A stretch of DNA of 64,000 bases from Hominisplanchenecus_A murintestinalis (GCF_943193015.1 NZ_CALPCM010000004.1:62001-126000); one strand, 5' to 3'; counted from the stretch's first letter, positions 51,219-60,236 are shown. Program-made: numbers and translations. Notes: generated from the letters alone by a model not told the origin.

Positions 51219-52121
51219 TTAATCAGGCAGGTTTTCTGACAGGAAAGACACCGTAATAGCCAGCCTGTGAGCTTTGTAATCCGCCCGGATGCTCCCACCC
51301 ATGGACTCGGTGAGATTCCGGGCGATGGACAGGCCGAGTCCTGTAGCTTCCCGTCCTGTCTCTATGGTGTAAAATTTGTCGAATAATTTTTCTGCGGTGA
51401 CCCGCGTCATTTTCTTAGAGGTATTTGAAAAAGTTATCGTACCGTGGATATCCATGCGCACCACAAAGTCCCCGTCGCTGTATTTCAGGGCGTTACTGAT
51501 AATGTTGCTGAAAATCCGGCTGACAGCAGCAGGGTCAAGAAACCGCCTGATTCGCTGTTCAGGGAGGGAGATATCCGGTGTAACGCCCTGCTGCTGAAAG
51601 CTTCCATAGAAGGAAAGCAGGCTTTCTTCTAACACACGACGCAAATCTATCCATTCGCAGTCAAATTCTTTTACAGAGACGGCTACCGAATAACGGAACA
51701 GTTCTTCGGTAAGCCGTTTTAACATGTGGGTGCGGTTTTCAATCATAGAAAGGTAACGCTGTACGGCTTCAGATTTTTCTTCCTGTTCCAGAAGCGCCAG
51801 ATAGCCATAAATGGCAGTCAGCGGGGTGCGGAGGTCATGCGAAATGTTTGTAATGGCGCTTTTTAATTCCAAATCACCCTGCTGGAAACGGTGGCGTTCA
51901 TTGCGGAGCTTTCTGAGCTGTATGTTGATATCGGCGGCCAGCTTACACATATGGGCGTCGCGGCTGGAAATAGAAATCAGCGTATTCGTGTCGATGGTAA
52001 GCCGTTCGGCAAGTCCTTCATTAATTTCCAGTGCGGATTTGCGCAAAAGGTGCAGGCGGACGGTAAGCCCGGTGATGATGCAGAGTAAAATACCGATGAT
52101 AATCCACAGCCAGAATTCCAT
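51219..52121 (-). CDS. Membrane histidine kinase of the third ABC module
   Basis: 300 residues. A single N-terminal helix (FWLWIIIGILLCIITGLTVRL) and almost no outside loop mark an intramembrane-sensing kinase. H-box NISHDLRTPLTAIYGYL; N-box SNIISNALKYSDG; GLGLSIARNL. The G1 motif is altered (FSNTSKKMT), so ATP binding may be weak or the domain degenerate. It ends a three-gene block after ABC genes and lacks its regulator next to it; the regulator is the separate gene at 54001. Such kinases signal through the ABC permease (family knowledge). Confidence 0.8.
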   Translation of the reverse strand: MEFWLWIIIGILLCIITGLTVRLHLLRKSALEINEGLAERLTIDTNTLISISSRDAHMCKLAADINIQLRKLRNERHRFQQGDLELKSAITNISHDLRTPLTAIYGYLALLEQEEKSEAVQRYLSMIENRTHMLKRLTEELFRYSVAVSVKEFDCEWIDLRRVLEESLLSFYGSFQQQGVTPDISLPEQRIRRFLDPAAVSRIFSNIISNALKYSDGDFVVRMDIHGTITFSNTSKKMTRVTAEKLFDKFYTIETGREATGLGLSIARNLTESMGGSIRADYKAHRLAITVSFLSENLPD

Positions 52122-52135
52122 GATATACCTCCTCG

Positions 52136-52966
52136 CTATTTAATATCTTTCCGCCGAAAAATGCAGAGTCCGGCTCCAGACGACGCAATCAGGATAATCC
52201 CTGAGTATAAAAGCAGGATTCCGGGATGTTCGGAACTCATTTCCTGGCATTGTACCGACTGCCCGCTGGGGAGGAAGTCATACAGAAATTCATATACTTT
52301 CCGCTTATTTCCCCTGAGATAAAGGGGATTTGGATGTTCTCCCTCACTGACAAGCTCTCCGTTTACGCTATAGGAATAATCGGAATATGTTTCCGGCTGG
52401 CTGAGCCGGGACCGAATATACGTACCTGTAAACAGAAGGATGATCATGCCTAGGATACAGAGCACGGTGGTGATTGCTTTGCTGTGGCACAGCATGGCAA
52501 TCAGTGTTAATAGAGATGAAACTGTCAGGCATATCCCGGCGGCGCACAGTGTAAACAGCAGTACCGTCCGTATGTCTGACTGGAAGAATCCAAACAGAGG
52601 GATTCCAACGCAGAGATATGCGGCTTCATATGCAGCGAATATGATTAGATTTGCCGCTGTGCAGACGATGAGGTTTGCGAGATAAATCGCCCTGCGTGTA
52701 TGTCCTACGACAATTTTGTTTCGAATGGTTCCATCGCTGTATTCTGTCCCGATAAACAAACTGCAGAATACGGAAAAAACAATGGGGACAAGGAGTATAT
52801 GGCTAAAAATATTTGAGTCTAAAACTACGGTCTGGCCATAGGTTTGACTGAAGGAATAGTTGCTGATGGATATATAAATCCCCAGTCCCGCCATTAAAAG
52901 GACACTCATCCAAAATACTTTATCTTTTTTTAAACGTGTAAAACCTGCAGATAACAATTTATTCAT
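52136..52966 (-). CDS. ABC-2-like permease of the third module
   Basis: 276 residues with six likely helices, beginning MNKLLSAGFTRLKKDKVFW, an N-terminal basic stretch usual for antibiotic-exporter permeases. TEYSDGTIRNKIVVGHTRRAIYL is typical of BcrB/NatB-like proteins. A longer outside loop lies between helices 5 and 6. ATG 52966 has GGGAGGTG upstream and overlaps the ATPase stop by 8 nt; an upstream GTG at 52975 is less likely. The kinase gene starts 14 nt after. Confidence 0.82.
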   Translation of the reverse strand: MNKLLSAGFTRLKKDKVFWMSVLLMAGLGIYISISNYSFSQTYGQTVVLDSNIFSHILLVPIVFSVFCSLFIGTEYSDGTIRNKIVVGHTRRAIYLANLIVCTAANLIIFAAYEAAYLCVGIPLFGFFQSDIRTVLLFTLCAAGICLTVSSLLTLIAMLCHSKAITTVLCILGMIILLFTGTYIRSRLSQPETYSDYSYSVNGELVSEGEHPNPLYLRGNKRKVYEFLYDFLPSGQSVQCQEMSSEHPGILLLYSGIILIASSGAGLCIFRRKDIK

Positions 52967-53873
52967 GAGAGGCACCTCCCAAAAGATTCATATAGTAGCT
53001 TTCCAGACTTTCGTCATGCTCATGCAGAGAAAGGATTTCACAATTTTCCTGCACCAGAGCCAAAGACAGGCGGGTAACGTTTATTTCAGAATAAATATCT
53101 GCCTGGCTTTCGGAGAGGATGCGGTATTCCAGCCCCATGTTGTCCAGTACGCGGGAAAGCGCCTGTATGTCGGACACTTTAATCTGTACACATTTCCTGC
53201 AGGCGGCTTCGAGATCCCGGGCGCTGATTTCTTTTACCATATGCCCTCTGTCGATAAAACCGTAATGAGTGGCAAGCCGGGAAAGCTCATCTAAAATATG
53301 GCTGGAAATCAATACAGTAATCTGCCGCTCATGATTCAGCTTCAGAATGAGTTCACGGATTTCAATAATACCCTGGGGGTCCAGGCCGTTGGCCGGTTCA
53401 TCCAGTACCAGAAAATCCGGGTCTCCTGCCAGCGCGACCGCTATACCAAGACGCTGACGCATTCCGAGGGAAAAGTTTTTTGCTTTTTTCTTTCCTGTAT
53501 TTTCCAGTCCGACAAGTTTTAGGAGGTCTGGTATCCCGTCAAAAGACGGAAGGCCGAGAATTTGGTATTGCTGTTTTAAATTTTCTTCTGCGGTCATGTT
53601 CAGGTAGATAGAGGGCGTCTCTACTACTGCCCCTATACGCCTGCGGGCATTTAGGATAGCGGAGCTCCCATTGCTGATGTTATAAAGGGAATAGTCTCCC
53701 GAAGTAGGATTCTGCAGCCCGCAGATGAGGCGGATCAGGGTGGTTTTTCCGGCGCCGTTTTTTCCTACGAAACCGTAGATAGAACCTTTCGGGACATGCA
53801 TAGAAAGCCCGTTCAGCGCTTTGAAATGGCTGTAATGTTTGCTCAGGGCCCGGGTAGTCAAAATATAATCCAT
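52959..53873 (-). CDS. ABC transporter ATPase (BcrA-like)
   Basis: 304 residues. Walker A GKNGAGKTT at about 37-45, Q-loop GAVVETPSIYLNM, signature FSLGMRQRLGIAVAL, Walker B FLVLDEPANGLDPQGI, SSHILDELSR. The C-terminal 90 residues are an extension as in BcrA. It likely works with the overlapping permease. Three 9-bp repeats lie 47-79 bp upstream of its start, so a regulator probably controls it directly. TAAGGAGGAAAC gives a strong ribosome site. Confidence 0.9.
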   Translation of the reverse strand: MDYILTTRALSKHYSHFKALNGLSMHVPKGSIYGFVGKNGAGKTTLIRLICGLQNPTSGDYSLYNISNGSSAILNARRRIGAVVETPSIYLNMTAEENLKQQYQILGLPSFDGIPDLLKLVGLENTGKKKAKNFSLGMRQRLGIAVALAGDPDFLVLDEPANGLDPQGIIEIRELILKLNHERQITVLISSHILDELSRLATHYGFIDRGHMVKEISARDLEAACRKCVQIKVSDIQALSRVLDNMGLEYRILSESQADIYSEINVTRLSLALVQENCEILSLHEHDESLESYYMNLLGGASHE

Positions 53874-53919
53874 AAAAGTTTCCTCCTTATCGTTGATGCA
53901 TGTAGTTTACCGCATATGA

Positions 53920-53952
53920 GTAAAGAAAGCAGTCAAGAAAAGGGTAAAGAAA
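53920..53952 (-). promoter_or_regulatory. Three tandem 9-bp repeats before the ABC genes
   Basis: Plus-strand GTAAAGAAA (53920-53928), GTCAAGAAA (53932-53940) and GTAAAGAAA (53944-53952), each separated by 3 bp, giving a strict 12-bp period. They sit between the regulator gene and the ATPase start and are the likely response-regulator site. The middle copy contains a TTGACT-like -35 on the minus strand. Confidence 0.6.
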
Positions 53953-54000
53953 GGGTGAAGATTCCCCATAGTTTAACCTGCCTGAATGATTACGAAGATT

Positions 54001-54699
54001 TTACGGCAGTTTGGTTTTTAGCTGAACTGTTGAGGAGCTGTCGGTTAATTTAAAACCAATCCCCCACACTGCTTCAATGTAGTCCCGCCCATTCACGGCG
54101 CGCAGTTTCCGGCGGAGGTTGCTGATGTGCTGTTTCAGGGAGCTGTCTGTGCAGTCTGGCGTGTCTTCAGTGATCCGTTCCAAAATGACAGCTTTGGCGA
54201 TAACCTGTCCGGGATTTCTCATGAGTAGTTTCAAAATGGCATACTCCGTTTTTGTAAGTTTTACAGGGCAGTTTCCCACAGATACTTCATGGGAGGAAGG
54301 GTCTAGCTTTAAATCATCTACAGAGAGTATGGCAGACAGGCCGGAATCATGATGTTTGCGAAGCTGGACAGTAATACGGGCGAGCAGTTCTTTGATATCA
54401 AAAGGTTTGGTTAAGTAGTCTGCAGCGCCGCCCAGCAGCAGACGGACTTTATCCTGCACATCTATTTTCGCGCTGATTACAATGATAGGAAGATTATGAA
54501 TATGGGGAAGAAGTTCTTCACCGGAAAGACCGGGAAGCATTAAGTCCAGCAGAATCAGATCTGCTCTGTGCTGAGAGAGCAGATATAACGCTTCAGTGCC
54601 GGAATATGCACGCAGCACAAGATAACCTTCCCGGTGCAGCACCTCTTCCAGCATATTCCCAATGTGAATATCATCGTCAATAATAGCAATTGTTTTCAT
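54001..54699 (-). CDS. OmpR-family response regulator of the third module
   Basis: 232 residues. Receiver domain with IIDDDIHIG (acidic pair), phospho-Asp in LILLDLMLPGLSGEE, SAKIDVQDK and YLTKPFDIKEL; a winged-helix C-terminus ends YIEAVWGIGFKL. The ATG at 54699 is preceded by AGGTG; an in-frame ATG at 54711 has no site. It is 127 bp upstream of the ABC genes rather than next to the kinase, and its operator repeats lie in that gap. Confidence 0.9.
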   Translation of the reverse strand: MKTIAIIDDDIHIGNMLEEVLHREGYLVLRAYSGTEALYLLSQHRADLILLDLMLPGLSGEELLPHIHNLPIIVISAKIDVQDKVRLLLGGAADYLTKPFDIKELLARITVQLRKHHDSGLSAILSVDDLKLDPSSHEVSVGNCPVKLTKTEYAILKLLMRNPGQVIAKAVILERITEDTPDCTDSSLKQHISNLRRKLRAVNGRDYIEAVWGIGFKLTDSSSTVQLKTKLP

Positions 54700-54808
54700 A
54701 GGACACCTCACTTATTACGAAGAGCTTATAATTTTTGAGTGGAAAAGTCAAGTGCCCGAAAGTTTCATAGTGCTTTTTGTACGAATATATTTTAACCCCC
54801 GGGGAGGC

Positions 54809-54837
54809 TTGCGGGGGTATGGCAGTGATGGTATAGT
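54809..54837 (+). promoter_or_regulatory. Sigma-A promoter of the peptide/nickel-type ABC operon
   Basis: TTGCGG (54809-54814), 17 bp, TATAGT (54832-54837), 36 bp before the binding-protein ATG. Confidence 0.6.
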
Positions 54838-54873
54838 GGATAAAAATAAATTTATAAATAAGGAGAGAAGCTT

Positions 54874-56496
54874 ATGTGGAAGAAATTTACAGGAATGGTA
54901 TGCGCGGCGGTGTTGGCAGCAGGGCTTCTTGCCGGATGCTCAGGCGGTACAGGAGATAAGAATCAGGACACACAGACGACCGGTGAGATGGCGGCAAAAG
55001 ATGAAGTTGTAGTTACGATGCCGATTTCCTCGGAGCCGGAAGCAGGATTTGACCCGGCGTTTGGCTGGGGAGCAGGGGAGCATGTGCATGAGCCGTTGAT
55101 TCAAAGTACACTTACAGTAACGACAAAGGATTTGCAGATAGGCAAAGATCTTGCGACGGATTACAGCGTCAGTGAGGATGGTATGATATGGACAGTTTCT
55201 ATCCGGGATGGTGTAAAGTTTACAGATGGCGAGGCGCTGACGGCCTCCGATGTGGCATTTACGTATAATAACTGCAAAGAAAAGAGTACGGTTAATGACT
55301 TTACAATGCTGGATGAAGCGGTTGCGCTCAATGAGAATACGGTGGAGTTTCGGATGACGAAACCATTTTCTATCTGGCCCTATACAATGGCAATCGTGGG
55401 CATTGTGCCGGAACATGCGTATGATGAAAATTACGGGCAGAATCCCATCGGCTCGGGACGTTACATCATGAAGCAGTGGGATAAAGGGCAGCAGGTGATT
55501 TTTGAGGCGAACCCTGATTATTATGGAGATGCCCCGAAAATGAAAAAGGTGACAGTGCTGTTTATGGAAGAGGATGCTGCGCTCGCCGCAGCGCTGGCAG
55601 GGCAGGCGGATGTGGCGCATACGGCGGCATCTTATGCTGACCAGACAATGGATGGTTATGGACTGCTGGCGGTGCAGACCGTGGACAACCGTGGATTTAA
55701 TCTTCCGTGCATCATGCCGGAGGAAAAGGATGGCATTACGTATGGAAATGCTTTTACTGCGGATGTGAATGTGCGGCGTGCAATTAACATCGGCATCGAC
55801 CGCCAGGAGATGATCGACCATGTGCTGAACGGATATGGAACGGCTGCATACAGCGTGTGTGATAAGATGCCGTGGTATAATGAGGCCGGCGAGGTGGCGT
55901 ATGACCAGGAAGAAGCAAAAAGGATTCTGGACGATGCGGGCTGGCTGGAGGGCAGCGGCGGCATCCGGGAAAAGGATGGCGTGAAAGCGGAATTTACGCT
56001 GATGTTCAGCAGCGGGGATTCGGTGCGTCAGGCGCTGGCGGAGGATACGGCAAACCAGCTAAAGGAACTGGGAATCCGGGTTACTACCGAGGGAGTGGGC
56101 TGGGATGTAGCGTATGACCGCGCCCAGTCTGATCCTCTCGTGTGGGGTTGGGGCGCGCATACGCCGATGGAAGTCTACAATATCTATCATTCTCTGGCAA
56201 ATAGCGGAATCGGGCAGGCAGAGTATTCCCCATATGCGAATGAAACGGTAGATCAGTATATGGATGAAGCGCTGGAAACTGCGACGCTGGAAGAGTCTTA
56301 TGAGCTGTGGCAGAAGGCACAGTGGGACGGGACGACAGGAATTACCCAGGAGGGCGACATTCCCTGGATTTGGCTCTGTAATATTGACCATTTGTATTTT
56401 GTGCGGAATGGTTTGCAGGTAGCAGAGCAGAAGATTCATCCCCACGGGCATGGATGGTCTATCGTAAATAATGTAGATCAGTGGTCATGGGAATAG
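54874..56496 (+). CDS. Family 5 (peptide/nickel) ABC transporter substrate-binding lipoprotein
   Basis: 540 residues. Signal MWKKFTGMVCAAVLAAGLLAG with lipid-attached Cys22. SBP_bac_5 signatures: TDYSVSEDGMIWTVSIRDGVKFTDG, DVAFTYNNCKE, NPIGSGRYIMKQW and AINIGIDRQEMIDHVLNG. The C-terminus ends with HPHGHGWS, an unusual His cluster that could bind metal, so nickel, cobalt or a metallophore is as likely as peptides. First gene of a five-gene importer operon. Confidence 0.9.
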   Translation: MWKKFTGMVCAAVLAAGLLAGCSGGTGDKNQDTQTTGEMAAKDEVVVTMPISSEPEAGFDPAFGWGAGEHVHEPLIQSTLTVTTKDLQIGKDLATDYSVSEDGMIWTVSIRDGVKFTDGEALTASDVAFTYNNCKEKSTVNDFTMLDEAVALNENTVEFRMTKPFSIWPYTMAIVGIVPEHAYDENYGQNPIGSGRYIMKQWDKGQQVIFEANPDYYGDAPKMKKVTVLFMEEDAALAAALAGQADVAHTAASYADQTMDGYGLLAVQTVDNRGFNLPCIMPEEKDGITYGNAFTADVNVRRAINIGIDRQEMIDHVLNGYGTAAYSVCDKMPWYNEAGEVAYDQEEAKRILDDAGWLEGSGGIREKDGVKAEFTLMFSSGDSVRQALAEDTANQLKELGIRVTTEGVGWDVAYDRAQSDPLVWGWGAHTPMEVYNIYHSLANSGIGQAEYSPYANETVDQYMDEALETATLEESYELWQKAQWDGTTGITQEGDIPWIWLCNIDHLYFVRNGLQVAEQKIHPHGHGWSIVNNVDQWSWE

Positions 56497-56561
56497 ACGC
56501 TTTCCAGACAGATGAATATGCAGGCGCTTTGCCTGAAGGAATGTCAAAAGTGAAAAGAAAT

Positions 56562-56590
56562 GGGACGCTGTGGGCAGCGTCCCGTTTCGG
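56562..56590 (+). terminator. Hairpin between binding-protein and permease genes
   Basis: GGGACGCTG (56562-56570) pairs with CAGCGTCCC (56575-56583), followed by GTTTCGG. A weak terminator or mRNA-processing stem. Confidence 0.5.
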
Positions 56591-56610
56591 AGGTTCATGG
56601 AGGAAAGGAA

Positions 56611-57606
56611 ATGGATAGACGCATCCCTGTTTTGATAGGAAAAAATATTGTGAGGGCTATGCTGCTGGTGTTCGCAGTCAGTATCGTTACGTTCTGGCTG
56701 ATGAAGGCGTCGCCTATGGACCCCTTACAGACAAATGTGGGACAGGCGGCGCTTGGGAGCATGAGCCGGGAGCAGATTGAAAAGCTGGAGGAATACTGGG
56801 GAGTGAATACCCCGCCAGCGGAGCAGTATCTGTCCTGGGCGAAGGATTTTGTGAGAGGGGATATGGGGACCTCCCTTCTGTACCGCCAGCCCGTGGCAAA
56901 GGTGATCGGGGCGAAGTTGGCGAATTCCCTGTTTCTGATGATGTTCGCATGGCTGGTTTCTGGGCTGCTGGGGGTTGTGCTTGGGGTGATCGCCGGGATG
57001 AACAGGGGAAAATGGATAGATAAACTGATAAAAGGTTACTGTCTGGTGATTTCCAGCACACCGGCCTTTTGGCTGGCGCTTTTGCTGTTAATGATTTTTG
57101 GCGTGGGGCTTCGATGGTTTCCAATCGGTTTAAGCGTGCCGATCGGCGTGGAAGCCGGCGGCGTGACGTTTCTGGACAGAGTGTATCATGCAGTGCTGCC
57201 TGCACTCACGCTCAGTATTACCGGAGTGTCAAATATCGCGCTCCATACCAGGGAAAAAATGATTGACATCTGCGGCAGCGATTATATGCTGTTTGCCAGG
57301 ATGCGGGGAGAGACGGGCTGGCGTTTGTTTAAAAATTACGGATTCCGGAACGTGCTGCTTCCGGCTATTACGCTTCATTTTGCTGCTATCAGTGAAATTT
57401 TCGGAGGTTCGGTGCTGGTGGAGCAGGTATTTTCCTATCCGGGGCTGGGACAGGCGGCGGTGGCTGCGGGACTGGGAAGCGATATGCCCCTGTTGATGGC
57501 GGTTACGATTGTGAGCGCGCTGTTTGTGTTTGGGGGGAATATGATTGCGAATATCCTGTACGGAGTGGTTGATCCGAGGATTCGGAGAGGAGGGGCGTCA
57601 AAATGA
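56611..57606 (+). CDS. Peptide/nickel ABC transporter permease (DppB/NikB-type)
   Basis: 331 residues with six helices. Family marks: VTFWLMKASPMDPL, WGVNTPPAEQYLSWAKDFVRGDMGTSLLYRQPV, YARARGE-like YMLFARMRGETGWRLFKNYGFRN (EAA loop) and VLVEQVFSYPGLG. GGAGGAAAGGA precedes ATG 56611. It overlaps the next permease by 4 nt. Forms a channel with it. Confidence 0.92.
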   Translation: MDRRIPVLIGKNIVRAMLLVFAVSIVTFWLMKASPMDPLQTNVGQAALGSMSREQIEKLEEYWGVNTPPAEQYLSWAKDFVRGDMGTSLLYRQPVAKVIGAKLANSLFLMMFAWLVSGLLGVVLGVIAGMNRGKWIDKLIKGYCLVISSTPAFWLALLLLMIFGVGLRWFPIGLSVPIGVEAGGVTFLDRVYHAVLPALTLSITGVSNIALHTREKMIDICGSDYMLFARMRGETGWRLFKNYGFRNVLLPAITLHFAAISEIFGGSVLVEQVFSYPGLGQAAVAAGLGSDMPLLMAVTIVSALFVFGGNMIANILYGVVDPRIRRGGASK

Positions 57607-58424
57607 GATTGAATCGCAGGCAGCGGGTGCTGATTGGCTTGGGGGTCTCTCTTTTGTTTCTCGCGGCAGTATGTGCGGCGGGCATCCTGTCGGGGGAGGC
57701 GGCGATGGCGACCGATTTTTCCAGAAAAAATACAGCGCCCTGTGTGAAGTATCTTTTCGGGACGGACTGGCTGGGGCGGGATATGCTGGCGAGGACGCTG
57801 AAAGGGCTGTCTTTAAGCATCCTGATCGGGCTTCTGGCGGCGGCAGTCAGCGCGGTACTGGCGCTTGTGCTGGGAATCGTGTCCGCTACGATGGGGAAGG
57901 CTGTGGATGCTGCCGTTACGTTCTGTATTGATTTAGTGATGGGGGTTCCGCATATTTTGCTGCTTCTTCTGATTTCTGTGGCTTTGGGAAAAGGGCTGCG
58001 GGGGGTTATCGTGGGGGTGGCGCTGACGCACTGGCCGTCTCTGGCGCGCCTGATTCGTGCAGAGGTTATCCAGCTAAAGGAAAGCCCGTATATCAGGATT
58101 GCGGAAAAGCTGGGAAAGAGTAAATGGTATATTGCCAGAAAGCATCTTCTGCCCCATCTGCTCCCGCAGTTTGTGGTAGGGCTGGTACTTCTGTTCCCTC
58201 ATGCGATTCTCCATGAATCCAGTATTACGTTTCTGGGCTTTGGTCTTTCGACGGAGCAGCCGGCCATCGGTATCGTATTGTCGGAAGCTATGAAGTACCT
58301 GGTGACGGGGGAATGGTGGCTGGCGTTGTTTCCGGGGCTTCTGCTTGTTATCGTTGTGATTTTATTTTATGTAGCGGGGGAGAGCTTACAGAAGCTGATG
58401 AATCCGGGCAGTGTACATGAGTAA
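57603..58424 (+). CDS. Peptide/nickel ABC transporter permease (DppC/NikC-type)
   Basis: 273 residues, with YLFGTDWLGRDMLARTLKGLSLSI, GVPHILLLLLISVALG, the EAA loop IRIAEKLGKSKWYIARKHLLPHL and LGFGLSTEQPAIG. The first helix is followed by an extracytoplasmic stretch with the usual TDWLGRD. ATGA overlap links it to the previous gene. Confidence 0.92.
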   Translation: MRLNRRQRVLIGLGVSLLFLAAVCAAGILSGEAAMATDFSRKNTAPCVKYLFGTDWLGRDMLARTLKGLSLSILIGLLAAAVSAVLALVLGIVSATMGKAVDAAVTFCIDLVMGVPHILLLLLISVALGKGLRGVIVGVALTHWPSLARLIRAEVIQLKESPYIRIAEKLGKSKWYIARKHLLPHLLPQFVVGLVLLFPHAILHESSITFLGFGLSTEQPAIGIVLSEAMKYLVTGEWWLALFPGLLLVIVVILFYVAGESLQKLMNPGSVHE

Positions 58425-58505
58425 TCCGGCTGGCAGCGCAGGACTTTGGATCTGCACAGCGTCTTCCGGGATATGCGGCAGCCGTAAGTAAAGAGGAGCA
58501 GGATG

Positions 58506-59468
58506 ATGAGTGAAAAGAAAAAGACAGAACAGACGCCGATTTTAAAGATTGAACATATGAATATCACGTTTACCCAGTATGACAGGGGAATGCGTCAGAC
58601 CGAGCTTCCGGTTATCCGCAATCTGGATGTGGAAGTCCATGCAGGAGAAATGGTGGCGGTTGTCGGATCCAGCGGTTCAGGGAAAAGCCTGCTGGCTCAT
58701 GGCGTGATGGGAGTCCTCCCGTATAATGCCTCGATGGGAGGAAGGATTTTATACTGCGGGGAGGAGCTGACGAAGCAGAGGATTGAGAGGCTGCGGGGCA
58801 ATGAGATTGTGCTGGTTCCGCAGAGCATCGCTTACCTGAATCCGCTGATGAAGATTGGTTCCCAGATATGCAAAGGCAGTAAGGATGAAAAGGTGAAAAG
58901 GAAGCTGCGTGATATTTTTGCACGGTACAGCCTGAAACCGGAGGTGGAGGAGCTGTATCCTTTTGAATTGTCAGGAGGTATGAACCGCAGAATTCTGATT
59001 TCCACGGCGCTGATCGAGGAACCGAAGCTGGTGATCGCGGATGAGCCGACGCCGGGACTGGATTTGAAAATGGCGAAACGGGCGATGGAGCATTTTCGGG
59101 AATTAGCGGATATGGGGGCCGGCGTGCTCGTGATTACCCATGATCTTGAGCTGGCGCTTGAGACGGCGGACAGGATCGCAGTGTTTTATGCGGGGACGAC
59201 GCTGGAGGAAGCGACGGTATCTGATTTCGAGCGGGAAGAGACGCTGCGCCACCCGTATTCGAAAGCGCTTTGGCGCGCGATGCCGAAAAACGGGTTTGGC
59301 TTTGTTTCGGGAGAGCAGCCTTATGTCAAGGATTTACCAGGGGGCTGCCCGTTTGCCCCGCGGTGCGGCAGATGTACGGAGGAATGCAGGAAAGGTGAGA
59401 TTCCCAGTCGGGAAATACGGGGCGGGCGTGTGAGATGCCTGCACCTGGAAGAATCCTTTGCTGAATAA
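58506..59468 (+). CDS. Peptide/nickel ABC ATPase (DppD/NikD-type)
   Basis: About 320 residues. Walker A GSSGSGKS, signature LSGGMNRRILISTAL, Walker B LVIADEPTPGLD, THDLELALETAD. The C-terminal oligopeptide-type domain carries GGCPFAPRCGRCTEEC, which in this family can bind a metal cluster. ATG 58506 was chosen over 58503 by ribosome-site spacing (AGGAG, 7 nt). Confidence 0.9.
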   Translation: MSEKKKTEQTPILKIEHMNITFTQYDRGMRQTELPVIRNLDVEVHAGEMVAVVGSSGSGKSLLAHGVMGVLPYNASMGGRILYCGEELTKQRIERLRGNEIVLVPQSIAYLNPLMKIGSQICKGSKDEKVKRKLRDIFARYSLKPEVEELYPFELSGGMNRRILISTALIEEPKLVIADEPTPGLDLKMAKRAMEHFRELADMGAGVLVITHDLELALETADRIAVFYAGTTLEEATVSDFEREETLRHPYSKALWRAMPKNGFGFVSGEQPYVKDLPGGCPFAPRCGRCTEECRKGEIPSREIRGGRVRCLHLEESFAE

Positions 59469-59531
59469 TGGATTTTTATAGATGTACGTGATGTCCTGCG
59501 GCATCTGCCGCGCGGACGGAGAGGGATTGAT

Positions 59532-60140
59532 ATGAAGCTGGAGATTAAAAATGTATCTTATCAATATACAAAGGATGGAAGGAAAATCCTGGAGGATTTC
59601 TGCCTTACGGTGGAGCATACGGAACGGGTGGGGCTGATCGCGCCCAGCGGATACGGGAAAACCACGCTGTGTAAGCTGCTTTCCGGATATCTTCTGCCGG
59701 ATAAGGGTGAGATTCTGGTGGACGGACATCCGCTCGCTTCCTATCAGGGCTACTGCCCGATCCAGATGGTGTGGCAGCAGCCGGAACTGGCAGTAAATCC
59801 ACGGCTTCGGATGCGGGAAGTTCTTCTGGAGGGCGACGAGGTAGAAGAGCGGATCGTTAGGGGGCTTGGCATTGAGGAGGACTGGTTGAATCGTTTTCCG
59901 TCCGAACTGTCTGGAGGAGAGTTGCAGCGGTTCTGTATTGCCAGGGCGCTGGGGAAGCGAACGAAGTTTTTGCTGGCGGATGAGATTACGACAATGCTCG
60001 ATTTGATTACCCAGAGCCAGATCTGGCATTTTCTTTTACAGGAGGTGCAAAAAAGAGGGATTGGATTGTTGGCAGTCAGCCATAGCCAGCCTCTGCTGGA
60101 GCAGATATGTACGCGGCAGGTACGGCTGGAGAAGCAGTAA
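59532..60140 (+). CDS. Peptide/nickel ABC ATPase (DppF/NikE-type), short
   Basis: 202 residues. Walker A APSGYGKTT, signature LSGGELQRFCIARAL, Walker B LLADEITTMLD. It stops directly after the ATPase core; the C-terminal oligopeptide/Fe-S extension of the partner is missing, so it resembles short NikE forms. GTCT-like Q-loop is VWQQPELAVNPRL. It closes the operon, and a strong terminator follows. Start ATG 59532 with GGAGAGGG. Confidence 0.88.
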   Translation: MKLEIKNVSYQYTKDGRKILEDFCLTVEHTERVGLIAPSGYGKTTLCKLLSGYLLPDKGEILVDGHPLASYQGYCPIQMVWQQPELAVNPRLRMREVLLEGDEVEERIVRGLGIEEDWLNRFPSELSGGELQRFCIARALGKRTKFLLADEITTMLDLITQSQIWHFLLQEVQKRGIGLLAVSHSQPLLEQICTRQVRLEKQ

Positions 60141-60194
60141 TATTAATGTTTTTTACGTTGTGTTATATTGAAAATCTATAGATGCCATAAGATG

Positions 60195-60236
60195 AAAAGC
60201 CCGGAATGTCCTAAATAGATATTCCGGGCTTTTTTG
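60195..60236 (+). terminator. Terminator of the peptide/nickel ABC operon
   Basis: AAAAGCCCGGAAT pairs with ATTCCGGGCTTTT, extended by more Ts: a near-ideal intrinsic terminator. Confidence 0.88.
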
